A stretch of DNA of 53,141 bases from Rhodospirillaceae bacterium MC! (GCA_002632265.1 NQOV01000013.1:1-53141), one strand, 5' to 3'. Counted from the stretch's first letter, positions 1-8,365 are shown. Notes: generated from the sequence alone by a model not told the origin. Program-made: numbers and translations.

Positions 1-64
1 TAGACATACATGTCAATAACTTTTTTTATTTTTATATGATATTTATGGTAATGTGTTGTTTTGG

Positions 65-679
65 TTAAATTTCTATTATCTCATAATTCCAATATCCATA
101 ACTATTACGATAGATATGAATGGGAATCCCATTTGGTACAGCAGATCTTAAATATTCCATTGACAAGGATTCTATCAGCGATCTAAAAACCCCACCATGG
201 CCGACGATTAAAGGAATACCTTCAAGATTTTTCTCTTTAGATTCTAGATAGATTTCCGATAAGCCAGCAAGTACTCTTTTTTGCATGCTTGGCATGGTTT
301 CCACATCAAAGGGCAGACGGTTTTTTTTCGCCACCGAATATGGTTTTCCGTCCCAACTTCCTGACGCTCGTTCCATTATGCTATCGTTTAAGTAAATATC
401 GATAGCTTTATCTTGAATGATAAGCTTAGATGTATCAATGGTTCTTTTCATAGGACTTGTCCAACATGCACTGATATTATTAAACTTATGGAAAGCATTA
501 CCTAATTTTGTTGCTTGCTGGATACCATTTTGATTAAGTTCCACATCAGTCCTACCTGTGAAGAGTTTATTTTTATTATAATCTGTCTGCCCATGACGTA
601 CGAAATAAAATTCCTGGGGAATTAAGTTCCACATATAGTCAAGGGATATATATTTTTTCATAGTCCCCATTGCTTTCAT
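65..679 (-). CDS. Histidine phosphatase family (phosphoglycerate mutase-like) protein
   Basis: The protein has 204 residues and carries the family signature RHGQTDYN near residues 28-35, whose His is the phospho-acceptor. A second conserved His lies in VGHGG near residue 160. Members include phosphoglycerate mutases, sugar-phosphate phosphatases and cobalamin-pathway phosphatases; nothing here fixes the substrate. The N-terminus is about 20 residues longer than usual before the RHG motif. The first ATG has no ribosome binding site. The third ATG (base 661) is preceded by GGGGA and may be the true start. A well-spaced promoter lies at 705-733. The gene stands alone, so context does not help assign a pathway. 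Confidence 0.8.
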   Translation of the reverse strand: MKAMGTMKKYISLDYMWNLIPQEFYFVRHGQTDYNKNKLFTGRTDVELNQNGIQQATKLGNAFHKFNNISACWTSPMKRTIDTSKLIIQDKAIDIYLNDSIMERASGSWDGKPYSVAKKNRLPFDVETMPSMQKRVLAGLSEIYLESKEKNLEGIPLIVGHGGVFRSLIESLSMEYLRSAVPNGIPIHIYRNSYGYWNYEIIEI

Positions 680-704
680 TTTGTTAAATGTTCATTATGA
701 TACT

Positions 705-733
705 AGTATAACAAAAACTATTGAAATTAGCAA
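705..733 (-). promoter_or_regulatory. Promoter of the histidine phosphatase gene
   Basis: On the minus strand, TTGCTA (728-733) and TATACT (705-710) are separated by 17 bases. The predicted transcript would start about 20 bases before the first ATG. Confidence 0.6.
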
Positions 734-935
734 TAAATATTTACTTTTTATTCTGATATCTCTGTTATTTGATAGGATATATTATTGAGTTATCTTATAA
801 GTTATATTTCATATGTATTTGGATTTGCTTTACTATTTAGCATGGAGATATTTGTATCATAAAGGAACTTAACAGGCGAAATTTAATGGGAAGATTTCAC
901 AAGAAGATCACAAGTAGATCGTAATAAATAAGAAC

Positions 936-1322
936 TTACTCTAGCGGATCTTTTAAGGGATCTTGTTCATTTTGCATAACAGTATCGTAAGCGTCCACTA
1001 AAGTATCGCCATAGCCACGTAGGAATACAGATCCTTTAATTGTGCGTTGAATCAATACGTTACGCTTATCTTTTTCATCTGGTTTACGCTTTACAAGTTC
1101 CAGACCCACAAGCTTATCTACCGCTCGAGTTACGGCAGGTTTGCTGATGTTGAGATTCTTAGACATCAATTTGACCGTGTGCGGGGCTTCTGTTATATAG
1201 ACTGTCAATAATATCGCCATTTGACGTGGGGATAAATCTGCGATATTAGAATCTTTAACGCAAGTACTATAGGTTTTTAACATTATATCTAACATAGCAT
1301 TTGCTCTTGTAAGAGATTGCAT
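936..1322 (-). CDS. MarR-family winged-helix transcriptional regulator
   Basis: This 128-residue protein matches the MarR DNA-binding core. It has LSPRQMAILLTVY, then a recognition-helix region LNISKPAVTRAVDKL near residues 56-70, then a wing with DEKDKRNVLI around residues 82-91. MarR proteins act as dimers that repress, or occasionally activate, nearby or distant genes and are often released by small ligands. The protein is shorter than the usual 140-160 residues, mainly at the C-terminus. It is transcribed away from ffh. A 28-base dyad at 1334-1361 lies between its promoter and its start codon, suggesting autoregulation. The regulated genes and ligand cannot be read from the sequence. Confidence 0.85.
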   Translation of the reverse strand: MQSLTRANAMLDIMLKTYSTCVKDSNIADLSPRQMAILLTVYITEAPHTVKLMSKNLNISKPAVTRAVDKLVGLELVKRKPDEKDKRNVLIQRTIKGSVFLRGYGDTLVDAYDTVMQNEQDPLKDPLE

Positions 1323-1333
1323 TTATGACCTCA

Positions 1334-1361
1334 CTAATATATTTAAAATTCATTATATTAG
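1334..1361. promoter_or_regulatory. Palindromic operator candidate upstream of the marR-like gene
   Basis: CTAATATA (1334-1341) and TATATTAG (1354-1361) form a perfect 8-base dyad around a 12-base centre. It overlaps the predicted transcription start and lies 12 bases before the start codon, where a MarR dimer would block its own promoter. Binding is inferred. Confidence 0.5.
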
Positions 1362-1365
1362 CGTT

Positions 1366-1395
1366 ATTATAATCATAATCCGAGCATTTTGTCAA
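1366..1395 (-). promoter_or_regulatory. Promoter of the marR-like gene
   Basis: On the minus strand, a consensus TTGACA (1390-1395) and TATAAT (1366-1371) are separated by 18 bases. This is one of the strongest promoter matches in the window. The rest of the 400-base gap to ffh is AT-rich. It holds an imperfect hairpin near 1450-1480 and a TATAAT at 1690-1695 that probably serves ffh. Confidence 0.65.
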
Positions 1396-1723
1396 GCTTT
1401 TACTCATAATGTGTAAAAAATAAGTTAAAAAAAATAAGCTAAGATGTATTTTCACTCCAAACTTGCAAGAGTGTGAAAATACTTCTTGACTTTCAAGATA
1501 ATATGAATTAGAATGATCTTTATAAAGTATCATGTATATGACTCTTAAAATAAAATATTTACGAATATGATTAATGAAAAGAGAAACCAGCCGACTAGTT
1601 TTAGTTCACTGGTTATTTTCTGCTAGTTATTGTATTTATCTGATATTTTAAGATGATCTTCTATGATTTTTATATGTTAATTTCAAAGGTATAATCTTAT
1701 GCTTTTTACTTTAAGGAGCGAAA

Positions 1724-3238
1724 ATGTTCAACTCTCTATCGGATAAATTAGGCAAAACTTTTGACAAGCTTAAAGGACGTGGCGTACTAAAGGAATCAGA
1801 CATTGATTCGGCATTACGTGAAGTTCGTATGGCCTTGCTTGAAGCTGATGTGGCTTTATCTGTGGTGCGTTCGTTTATTGAATCTGTAAAGAAAAAAGCC
1901 TTAGGCGAGAATGTCTTAAGATCCGTAACCCCAGGGCAACAAGTTGTTAAGATCGTACACGATGAGCTTGTGAATGTCTTAGGTGGTTCTGAAGTTAGTG
2001 AGCTAAAAGTTTCCAATCCTGCGTCGGTTGTGTTAATGCTTGGTCTTCAAGGTGCAGGTAAGACGACCTCTTCTGCTAAATTAGCCGTATGGTTTAAAAA
2101 GCAAAAGAAAAAGGTCTTGTTGGCGTCGCTCGATATTTACCGTCCTGCTGCCATGCAACAATTGAAAGTACTAGGCGAGCAAATAGAAGTTGACGTTTTA
2201 CCTATTATCTTTGGTCAAAAGCCTGTGGAGATCGCCGAGCGTGCCAAATCTGAAGCACGTAAGAACGGATACGATATCTTAATCCTAGATACCGCAGGGC
2301 GTTTGCACATTGATGAAGAGTTAATGGATGAAGTTGCTCTCGTATCTAAAGCGGTTAATCCTGCGGAAACCTTACTTGTTGCTGATGCGATGATGGGGCA
2401 AGATGCGGCAAACGTTGCCAAGGAGTTCAACGAAAAAGTAGGTGTTAGTGGTATTATCCTAACACGTATGGACGGTGATTCTCGTGGTGGTGCGGCCTTA
2501 TCTATGCGACATATATCAGGATCGCCCATTCGTTTCCTAGGTATCGGCGAGAAGACGGACGCTCTACAAGCTTTCACCGCTGAACGTTTAGCGGGTCGTA
2601 TCTTAAATATGGGGGATATCGTTTCCCTTGTGGAAAAGGCGAGCGAAGTAATGGACGCAGAAGAGAGCGAACGTTTAACAAAACGTATGTTCTCTGGTCA
2701 ATTTAATCTTGATGACATGTTGCAACAGATCCGCCAAATGCGTAAAATGGGCGATATCGGTGGCTTAATGAGTTTGATCCCTGGTGTCGGCAAGATGAAA
2801 AAGGCTCTCGCTCAAGCAAATGTTGATGATAATATGATAGCACATCAAGAAGCTATCTTACTTTCAATGACAAAAAAGGAACGTGCTGAACCTCGCTTGT
2901 TGAATGCCTCTCGTAAGAAACGTATTGCAAGTGGGTCAGGAACTACAGTCCAAGAAATTAACAAGTTACTAAAACAATACCAACAAACCTCATCTATGAT
3001 GAAAAAGATGGGTAAAAAAGGTATGGGCGGTATGATGAAAGCTCTCATGGGTGGCGATATGCCCGATATGGCAGGTGGATCTCCACAAGGTGGCATGCCC
3101 GATTTAAGCAAATTACAGTTACCGCCTAACTTAGGCAAAGGCGGTAACTTCCCTGGTGGTGGCGGTTTACCTGGTTTAGGTGGAAGCAACAACCCTTTAG
3201 GGCCAGGTGGTGGTTTCCCTTTCGGTAAGAAGAAATAA
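1724..3238 (+). CDS. ffh: Signal recognition particle protein Ffh
   Basis: Ffh binds 4.5S RNA and signal sequences and delivers nascent membrane proteins to FtsY as a GTPase. All modules are visible in the 504 residues: the helical N domain (1-90), the G domain with P-loop GLQGAGKTT (107-115), DTAGR (189-193) and TRMDGD (247-252), then the methionine-rich M domain (about 300-440). The C-terminal 60 residues are rich in Gly, Pro and Met, as in several alphaproteobacterial Ffh proteins. The start is supported by AAGGAG at 1713-1718 and a TATAAT at 1690-1695. It is followed by rpsP and rimM, the usual order, although the spacing is wide. Confidence 0.97.
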   Translation: MFNSLSDKLGKTFDKLKGRGVLKESDIDSALREVRMALLEADVALSVVRSFIESVKKKALGENVLRSVTPGQQVVKIVHDELVNVLGGSEVSELKVSNPASVVLMLGLQGAGKTTSSAKLAVWFKKQKKKVLLASLDIYRPAAMQQLKVLGEQIEVDVLPIIFGQKPVEIAERAKSEARKNGYDILILDTAGRLHIDEELMDEVALVSKAVNPAETLLVADAMMGQDAANVAKEFNEKVGVSGIILTRMDGDSRGGAALSMRHISGSPIRFLGIGEKTDALQAFTAERLAGRILNMGDIVSLVEKASEVMDAEESERLTKRMFSGQFNLDDMLQQIRQMRKMGDIGGLMSLIPGVGKMKKALAQANVDDNMIAHQEAILLSMTKKERAEPRLLNASRKKRIASGSGTTVQEINKLLKQYQQTSSMMKKMGKKGMGGMMKALMGGDMPDMAGGSPQGGMPDLSKLQLPPNLGKGGNFPGGGGLPGLGGSNNPLGPGGGFPFGKKK

Positions 3239-3399
3239 ACCTTTTAGTATTTGATCTAATATACTTTGCACATTTTATATGTAGTGTGAAGATCTTAGGG
3301 GAATATTAAAATAAAACTCATATGAATTAATTTAATAGGAAATTAATTTCGTATATATATTATACACATTTATTTATTTTTGTTTGGAGATTTAACAAA

Positions 3400-3840
3400 A
3401 TGGCTCTTAAAATTCGTTTAACACGTGGCGGTTCGAAAAAGCGTCCTTATTATCGTATTATTGTTGCAGATGTTCGTGCGCCTCGTGATGGTCGTTACAT
3501 TGAGAAAATTGGCTCATACGATCCTATGTTGCCAAAAGATCATGCAGATCGCATTAAATTTGACGTGGCACGTGTGGAATATTGGTTAAGTGTTGGTGCT
3601 AAGCCGACAGATCGTATAGCTCGTTTCTTACAATCTGCTAAGATTGGTTCTGTAACTCGTACTATTCCTAATCAAACGAAGAAAAACCAACTTAAAGCAA
3701 AAGCTAAATTACGCTTAGAAGAAGCTGCAGCTAAAGCCGAAGAAGCTAAAGCCGAAGCAAAGGCTAAAGCTGAAGAAGCAAAAGCTGAAGCAAAAGCAAA
3801 AGCCGAAGCTCCTGCCGAAGCTGAAGCTAGTGCAGAATAG
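3400..3840 (+). CDS. rpsP: 30S ribosomal protein S16
   Basis: The N-terminal 80 residues are S16, opening with the typical [20 protein letters not shown] and including [14 protein letters not shown]16 is a small-subunit assembly protein. Beyond about residue 100 there is a tail built almost only of Ala, Glu and Lys, with a repeating [11 protein letters not shown] pattern that should form one long charged helix. The total of 146 residues is well above the roughly 80 of E. coli S16. Such tails occur in alphaproteobacteria, and their length here may vary by slippage of the repetitive DNA. GGAG sits 12-15 bases before the ATG. Confidence 0.96.
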   Translation: MALKIRLTRGGSKKRPYYRIIVADVRAPRDGRYIEKIGSYDPMLPKDHADRIKFDVARVEYWLSVGAKPTDRIARFLQSAKIGSVTRTIPNQTKKNQLKAKAKLRLEEAAAKAEEAKAEAKAKAEEAKAEAKAKAEAPAEAEASAE

Positions 3841-3928
3841 ACACAATCTAAAGTAAGAATATAATTTATATATTACAATTATATGTATATAATATGTATG
3901 TAACATATTGTAATTCTGTAGAGTTATA

Positions 3929-3971
3929 AATTATGTCTGATTCGTCCTATTGTGATGAGTCAGACATAATT
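3929..3971 (+). terminator. Hairpin between rpsP and rimM
   Basis: AATTATGTCTGA (3929-3940) and TCAGACATAATT (3960-3971) pair perfectly over 12 bases with a 19-base loop. A second inverted pair, ATTACAAT (about 3874-3881) with ATTGTAAT (about 3907-3914), lies just upstream, and GTAAGAAT/ATTCTTAC can bracket the whole. No strong T-run follows, so it could be a processing or attenuation structure rather than a full terminator. Confidence 0.5.
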
Positions 3972-4063
3972 CTTACTTTAACATCTTACCTTAAAATAGA
4001 ATAGTTTACTTTAAGTTTAAGCTTTATTTTTAAGATTCTATGCTACAAAATTGGAACAATTAC

Positions 4064-4615
4064 ATGGCAACAGATAACGACAACAATTTAATATGTATGG
4101 GAATAGTAGCCGACGCCCATGGCATTAGAGGTTCAATAAAAATTCGTAGTTATACAGAAATTTTAGATGATATCCAAAAATATGGCCCCTTTCTAGATGA
4201 AAATGGTAAAGAATTATTTTCCGTAAAAATCGTAGGACACACAACCAAAGGATTACTCATTTGTAATGTGGAAGGTGTGAAAGATCGCAACCAAGCCGAA
4301 GAACTCAAAGGTTTAGAATTATATATTAAACGTGAACTTTTACCCCAAGAAGACGAAGATGAATTCTATCATGTGGATCTCATGGGCTTAAGCGTTATAG
4401 ATAAAGACGGGAAAAATATCGGATCAGTAACCACAATTCATAATTTCGGTGCGGGCGATATCCTAGAATTTAAATCCATAGATAATCGTCTAGAAGTAAT
4501 TCAATTTAGCTTAGCCGAAGTGCCAAATGTTGATATAAAAAATAAAAAAATAACCCTAAGCCGTACCTATGAAGAGATCCTAGATCTTCGCCGTAGCTCT
4601 GCTAGTAAAAAATAA
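4064..4615 (+). CDS. rimM: Ribosome maturation factor RimM
   Basis: RimM binds S19 and helps mature the 30S head. The sequence shows the N-terminal RimM barrel (GIVADAHGIRGSIKIRSYTE at the start) and a C-terminal PRC barrel with EFYHVDLMGLSVID, GAGDILEF and the ending around EEILDLRR. I place the start at 4064 (MATDNDNN), which follows TTGGAAC. An upstream in-frame ATG at 4040 would add eight residues. The normal partners trmD and rplS do not follow; two small membrane genes do. The last 51 bases of the gene, including the stop, are repeated at 4774-4824 (see the separate entry). Confidence 0.93.
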   Translation: MATDNDNNLICMGIVADAHGIRGSIKIRSYTEILDDIQKYGPFLDENGKELFSVKIVGHTTKGLLICNVEGVKDRNQAEELKGLELYIKRELLPQEDEDEFYHVDLMGLSVIDKDGKNIGSVTTIHNFGAGDILEFKSIDNRLEVIQFSLAEVPNVDIKNKKITLSRTYEEILDLRRSSASKK

Positions 4616-4773
4616 TATCAATGGGAGTATCGTCATTAAATCATAACTGCCAATCCTTCTACTCTTGAGTATGATGCTAGATTGTATATACGATCTAAAA
4701 GCAAAAAAACACAAAGAATTTTCTACGCAATTAAGCAACTAATAAGATAAGACAAAATAAAATAAAATTTATT

Positions 4774-4824
4774 GAAGAGATCCTAGATCTCCGCCGTAAC
4801 CCTGCTAGTAAATAATAATATCAA
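4774..4824 (+). repeat. Second copy of the rimM 3' end
   Basis: Bases 4774-4824 match 4571-4621, the end of rimM with its stop codon, at 47 of 51 positions without gaps (hand alignment). The copy still reads in frame as EEILDLRRNPASK plus stop but has no start codon. The 152 bases between the copies hold no gene. This resembles the scar left when an element inserts in a gene end and restores it, or a local duplication. Confidence 0.85.
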
Positions 4825-4873
4825 CCTACAACAATTAATAATCAAATTCAATTTCAAAAAAAGGAAATATATC

Positions 4874-5095
4874 ATGCCAATCGCAATCATTCTCATCATT
4901 CTTGTACTAATTCTAATATGGTACATACAAATACAAAAACATAAACAAAAGAAACTACTAAAACAAGAAAGAATCTCCCGAGAAGACTATAAAATAAATA
5001 TGGCCACATACAAAAAATACGATATTCTCATCGCTATCATAGCCATTGGCTCTGTCGCACTTGTTATATTAACCAAATTAAAAATCATTGGATAA
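4874..5095 (+). CDS. Small membrane protein with SHOCT-like linker
   Basis: The 73-residue protein has hydrophobic segments at about 2-18 and 51-68, separated by a charged stretch containing KKLLKQERISREDYKIN. That stretch resembles the SHOCT motif (Leu-rich helix, Gly-Ile-Ile-Ser/Thr, acidic-aromatic helix), although the usual Gly is Glu-Arg here. AAAGGA precedes the ATG. The next gene begins four bases after its stop and has the same architecture, so the two look like an operonic pair of paralogues. No function can be assigned. Confidence 0.6.
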   Translation: MPIAIILIILVLILIWYIQIQKHKQKKLLKQERISREDYKINMATYKKYDILIAIIAIGSVALVILTKLKIIG

Positions 5096-5099
5096 TAAA

Positions 5100-5336
5100 A
5101 TGATTAGTTTTGCAAATCTCACCCCCTTAAGTATAGTAACGCTACTAATTACTATCGCCTACTTAATTTTCCTAATCTACCTAAAATACGAAGTAAGAAA
5201 AAAAAGATACCTCCTAGAAGAACAAATCCTCTCCAAAGAAGAATACCTAAAATACCTTTCCCACACCAATAAAATAAAATTTATAATGGTAATAATATTG
5301 ATAATACTAACCTATTTTGTTTTTAAGAATAAGTAA
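5100..5336 (+). CDS. Small membrane protein, paralogue of the preceding gene
   Basis: The 78-residue protein repeats the layout of its neighbour: a hydrophobic helix (about 10-27), a charged linker with KKRYLLEEQILSKEEYLKYL, and a second hydrophobic helix near the C-terminus. An alternative TTG start at 5088 would overlap the previous gene. The ATG at 5100, four bases after the previous stop, is more likely. The shared helix-linker-helix pattern, with LLxxxxxSxExY in both linkers, supports tandem duplication. It is followed directly by simple repeats and the family B/C block. Confidence 0.6.
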   Translation: MISFANLTPLSIVTLLITIAYLIFLIYLKYEVRKKRYLLEEQILSKEEYLKYLSHTNKIKFIMVIILIILTYFVFKNK

Positions 5337-5345
5337 CCCTTATAA

Positions 5346-5450
<105 letters not shown>

Positions 5451-5452
5451 TA

Positions 5453-5660
5453 TCAATATGTCTTGTTATTCCACATTATAACAGAACATCACAAATAAAA
5501 TAGGCTGTTTTATATTGTGTTTATTATATTTGCTGGCCTAAAGTGAAGTATATAATAAATATACTTATTGCTATTTTAAGTATGGTTTAATAAATATCTA
5601 AACTAGCATTATATATACTTATATTAAAGTTGATTTAGGCCAGCAATTATCAATTTCAAC
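5453..5660 (+). repeat. Family C palindromic repeat, copy 1
   Basis: A leader with TTATAACAGAACATCACAA is followed by a segment bounded by TTGCTGGCCTAAA (near 5530) and TTTAGGCCAGCAA (near 5633), about 115 bases of AT-rich DNA between inverted ends. A second copy lies in reverse at 19355-19640. No open reading frame is present, so this is a non-coding palindromic element. Confidence 0.7.
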
Positions 5661-5717
5661 AATGATAAATTCCAACAGTATTAAATACATAAATATCACA
5701 ACATCAACATTCCCCAT

Positions 5718-5771
5718 ACTAATACTAATACTAATACTAATACTAATACTAATACTAATACTAATACTAAT
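5718..5771. repeat. Hexanucleotide microsatellite (ACTAAT)9
   Basis: Nine perfect ACTAAT units with no interruption. It is not in a gene or an obvious promoter. Perfect identity of the units implies recent slippage expansion. Confidence 0.95.
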
Positions 5772-5799
5772 ATTATAGACAATCAGCTATCTATACCCT

Positions 5800-5910
5800 T
5801 AAAGTGGGATCTAACAAACTTTGTGAAACATCGCTATTTAGGACCATCTAGCAAGAGCAAACATCCACCCAAAGAGTGCTACCGTCTAGCAAGACAGCCC
5901 TAAGCACAAG
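5800..5910 (-). repeat. Family B 3'-flank repeat after alr
   Basis: On the minus strand, two GTCTTGCTAGACGG-like cores occur after the alr stop, followed by TAGCGATGTTTCACAAAGTT. The latter nearly matches TAGCGATGTTGCACAAAGTT in the copy near 28560. Orientation follows the upstream gene. Confidence 0.7.
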
Positions 5911-7113
5911 CTAGATACAATTAAATAGGCGTTGGATGTTAGGTAAGTCGAGTAATTTTTTGTTGGGGTTGAAGTGGCCGTAGGGGATTCGTAGGACACG
6001 GCGGCCGGCGGTGCCGTAGACTTCGCCTTCGGTGGATACCCATTGGCTTAGGTGGGCTTTGTCGCCACCGATGTATGCCCAATCTCCTTCTAGGAATTGG
6101 GGGTTGGGGAAGTTGTTGAGTTTTATGGTTGTGTAATCCATACTCACAGTACCAACTATAGGGGCGGGTTTGCCTTTTACTATGACGTGGGGATTTTCGT
6201 TATCGGCTTGGATTTTTTTCATGATACCATCGGCATAACCGAAAGAGACAGTGCCGATCCATTCTTGATCATCTTGAGCTAAATATGTGGCGTCATAGCC
6301 TACGGATTCGCCTTTATTTAGTTGTTTTACCGAGATAATTCTTGCAAATAACTCAACGGCTAGCTTAAGATTTACTTTATCTAAAATGGGCTTTAGGGAG
6401 TTTGCTCTATTGTATAAGCCGATCCCTGTACGGATGAAATCATAATAATAATCTTCACCTAGTAATAAGCCGTCTGTTGCAGAAAGGGAAAGTTTAGCTT
6501 GTTTATAGTCGAGAATTTCCACCATTTTATCGAAATTAGCTTTCTGCTCTTTATTTTTTGGAAAGTCTTTACCTTCGTCGGCACATGCCAAATGAGTCAT
6601 GATAAGTTGCACATTAAGATTATCGAACTTTTTACCAGATTTGATATCTTCCACATCTTTCATATTTAAACCAAGGCGTCCCATACCTGAATCCAATTGA
6701 ATGGCACAAGGATAATTTTCCCCTGAATTTTTCGTGTGTTCTAACCATATATCAAACTGTTTTGGAGTGTTTAATATGGGGGTTATGTTGTTATCACTAT
6801 AATAAAAGCATGTTTGTTGCTCTACAACGCCGTCAAATACGTACACTTGAGCCATACTCTCATGAAATTCTGCAAGAATACATCCTTGAGTAGCTAAAGC
6901 CTCGCTAATTGTAGCAACAAAAAACACTCTACACCCTGATTTATAGAGCGTAGGAACTACATTTTCTATACCTAAATTATAGGCATTAGCTTTCACAACT
7001 GCCGATACTCTATGATCTGTTAACTTTGTAAGTTCTTGCCAATTGTGATGAATAGCGTCCGTATCAATGAGCATTACCGCACTTGCCAATTCTGGCGTAT
7101 TATAACTTTCCAT
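5911..7113 (-). CDS. alr: Alanine racemase
   Basis: Converts L-alanine to D-alanine for peptidoglycan using PLP. The 400 residues show the PLP lysine K41 in SAVVKANAYNLG, the opposing catalytic Tyr273 in VGYDATY, RTGIGLYNR, and EWIGTVSFGYADG, which is close to the classical Geobacillus sequence. The region MDY replaces the more common MDQ or MDL near the substrate site. AAGGAAAA precedes the ATG. It lies 48 bases downstream of a diverged paralogue on the same strand, so the two are probably co-transcribed. This copy is the more canonical of the two. Confidence 0.93.
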   Translation of the reverse strand: MESYNTPELASAVMLIDTDAIHHNWQELTKLTDHRVSAVVKANAYNLGIENVVPTLYKSGCRVFFVATISEALATQGCILAEFHESMAQVYVFDGVVEQQTCFYYSDNNITPILNTPKQFDIWLEHTKNSGENYPCAIQLDSGMGRLGLNMKDVEDIKSGKKFDNLNVQLIMTHLACADEGKDFPKNKEQKANFDKMVEILDYKQAKLSLSATDGLLLGEDYYYDFIRTGIGLYNRANSLKPILDKVNLKLAVELFARIISVKQLNKGESVGYDATYLAQDDQEWIGTVSFGYADGIMKKIQADNENPHVIVKGKPAPIVGTVSMDYTTIKLNNFPNPQFLEGDWAYIGGDKAHLSQWVSTEGEVYGTAGRRVLRIPYGHFNPNKKLLDLPNIQRLFNCI

Positions 7114-7161
7114 AATATTTTCCTTTTTTGTAATGATAAATCTTGTGATTGTGAGATGATT

Positions 7162-8352
7162 CTATTTAGCTATGGATATCAAAGCCTCTTTAATATTTTT
7201 ATAGCTAAGTTTTTCTTTATCAGGATTAAAATTCCCAATATTTATCCTTGGTACTCGTGTAGATATAGTACAATATAGTTGACGTTCGTTATTCACCCAA
7301 TTACTAAGGAGAGAATTTTGATCCCCAATACACGCCCATTCATTGAGCAGTTTTTCTGGATCATGATGTTGATCAACATTCAAGACAATATAATCCATAC
7401 TAATGCGACCAGTAATCTTATAAGGCTTATTATGAATTAAAGCAAAGGGAGCGATTTTTTGCGGTTTGTCATATATTTCTCTCATCATTCCATCGGCGTA
7501 TCCCATGGCGATAGTGGCAAGATACTCATCCTTAGGAGTGGTATAAGTATCATTATAGCCAACCGTATATCCCTGTGGTAAATTCTTTATGGCGATAACT
7601 TTTGAGACCAATCGTGCCACAACCTTAAGATCATGATCATGATTATCAACTCCATTAAAGCCATATAAACCTATGCCGAATCTTACCACATCGTATCTAT
7701 ATTTATCATCGGCGAAATAGCCGTCTGTTGCACTAAGGGATTTTGTGATGTTGTGAAAGTTTAGTTTTTCGATAATCTCATCAAAATACGCCTTTTGCTC
7801 GTCGTTCTTTTTGTTGTTGCTGGCAAAGGATAAATGAGACATCACAATATCGATATTTAGATCATCTAAAAGAGATCTATCCTGATAAAGTTCTTTAACT
7901 TCGTTCGGCGACACACCATAACGACCAATTCCAGTATCAAAATGAATACCGCATGGTAATTTCTCATTCTTGTTCTGACAATACTCATTCCAAGATGAGA
8001 TCTGCGATAGGGTATTTAAAATGGGAATGAGATTATTTTCATAGAAAATATCCAGTTCCTGCTCGGATAAAATCCCATTTAAGACATAGATTTTAACATC
8101 CTCATAACGCAAAGATACAACAATCTGTATTGCCTCTAAAGCTTCCACAATACTCGCCACAAAGAAGATCCTACAACCTGATTTTAATAGGGTAGGCATG
8201 GTATTTTTAATATACAGACCGTAAGAACTCGCCTTAATTACCGCTCCTGCTGTACCGTTAAATGAATTATTTAGCCATGTCCAATTGTGGCTTAAAGCGT
8301 CTGTATCTATGAATAGATAGTTGCTTGCGTATTTTGTTTTATAGTCATTCAT
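7162..8352 (-). CDS. Alanine racemase paralogue (diverged)
   Basis: This 396-residue fold-type III PLP protein shares its plan with the downstream alr: K40 in AVIKASSYGLY, the catalytic-Tyr region TVGYNDTY, RFGIGLYGF and TIAMGYADG. The PLP lysine and Tyr are kept, so activity is likely. The loop after the lysine departs from KANAY, however, and the substrate-side motif is MDYI. It may be a second alanine racemase or act on another amino acid such as Ser or Lys. No clear ribosome binding site precedes the ATG. A heptad repeat at 8366-8407 sits just upstream, which could make its expression variable. Confidence 0.85.
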   Translation of the reverse strand: MNDYKTKYASNYLFIDTDALSHNWTWLNNSFNGTAGAVIKASSYGLYIKNTMPTLLKSGCRIFFVASIVEALEAIQIVVSLRYEDVKIYVLNGILSEQELDIFYENNLIPILNTLSQISSWNEYCQNKNEKLPCGIHFDTGIGRYGVSPNEVKELYQDRSLLDDLNIDIVMSHLSFASNNKKNDEQKAYFDEIIEKLNFHNITKSLSATDGYFADDKYRYDVVRFGIGLYGFNGVDNHDHDLKVVARLVSKVIAIKNLPQGYTVGYNDTYTTPKDEYLATIAMGYADGMMREIYDKPQKIAPFALIHNKPYKITGRISMDYIVLNVDQHHDPEKLLNEWACIGDQNSLLSNWVNNERQLYCTISTRVPRINIGNFNPDKEKLSYKNIKEALISIAK

Positions 8353-8365
8353 AATGGGTTATTCT

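Noticed and set aside
1267-1533. An 88-codon minus-strand frame overlapping the start of the marR-like gene
   Set aside because: Composition is Tyr/Ser/Asn-rich and looks like translated AT-rich intergenic DNA. It overlaps a well-supported regulator, its promoter and its operator.
2845-3192. A Pro-rich 115-codon frame antisense to ffh
   Set aside because: It is the reverse shadow of the Gly/Met-rich Ffh tail. No ribosome binding site and no independent support.
5718-5771. Possible CRISPR-like array at the tandem repeats
   Set aside because: The units are contiguous hexamers without spacers and no cas gene is present; it is a microsatellite.
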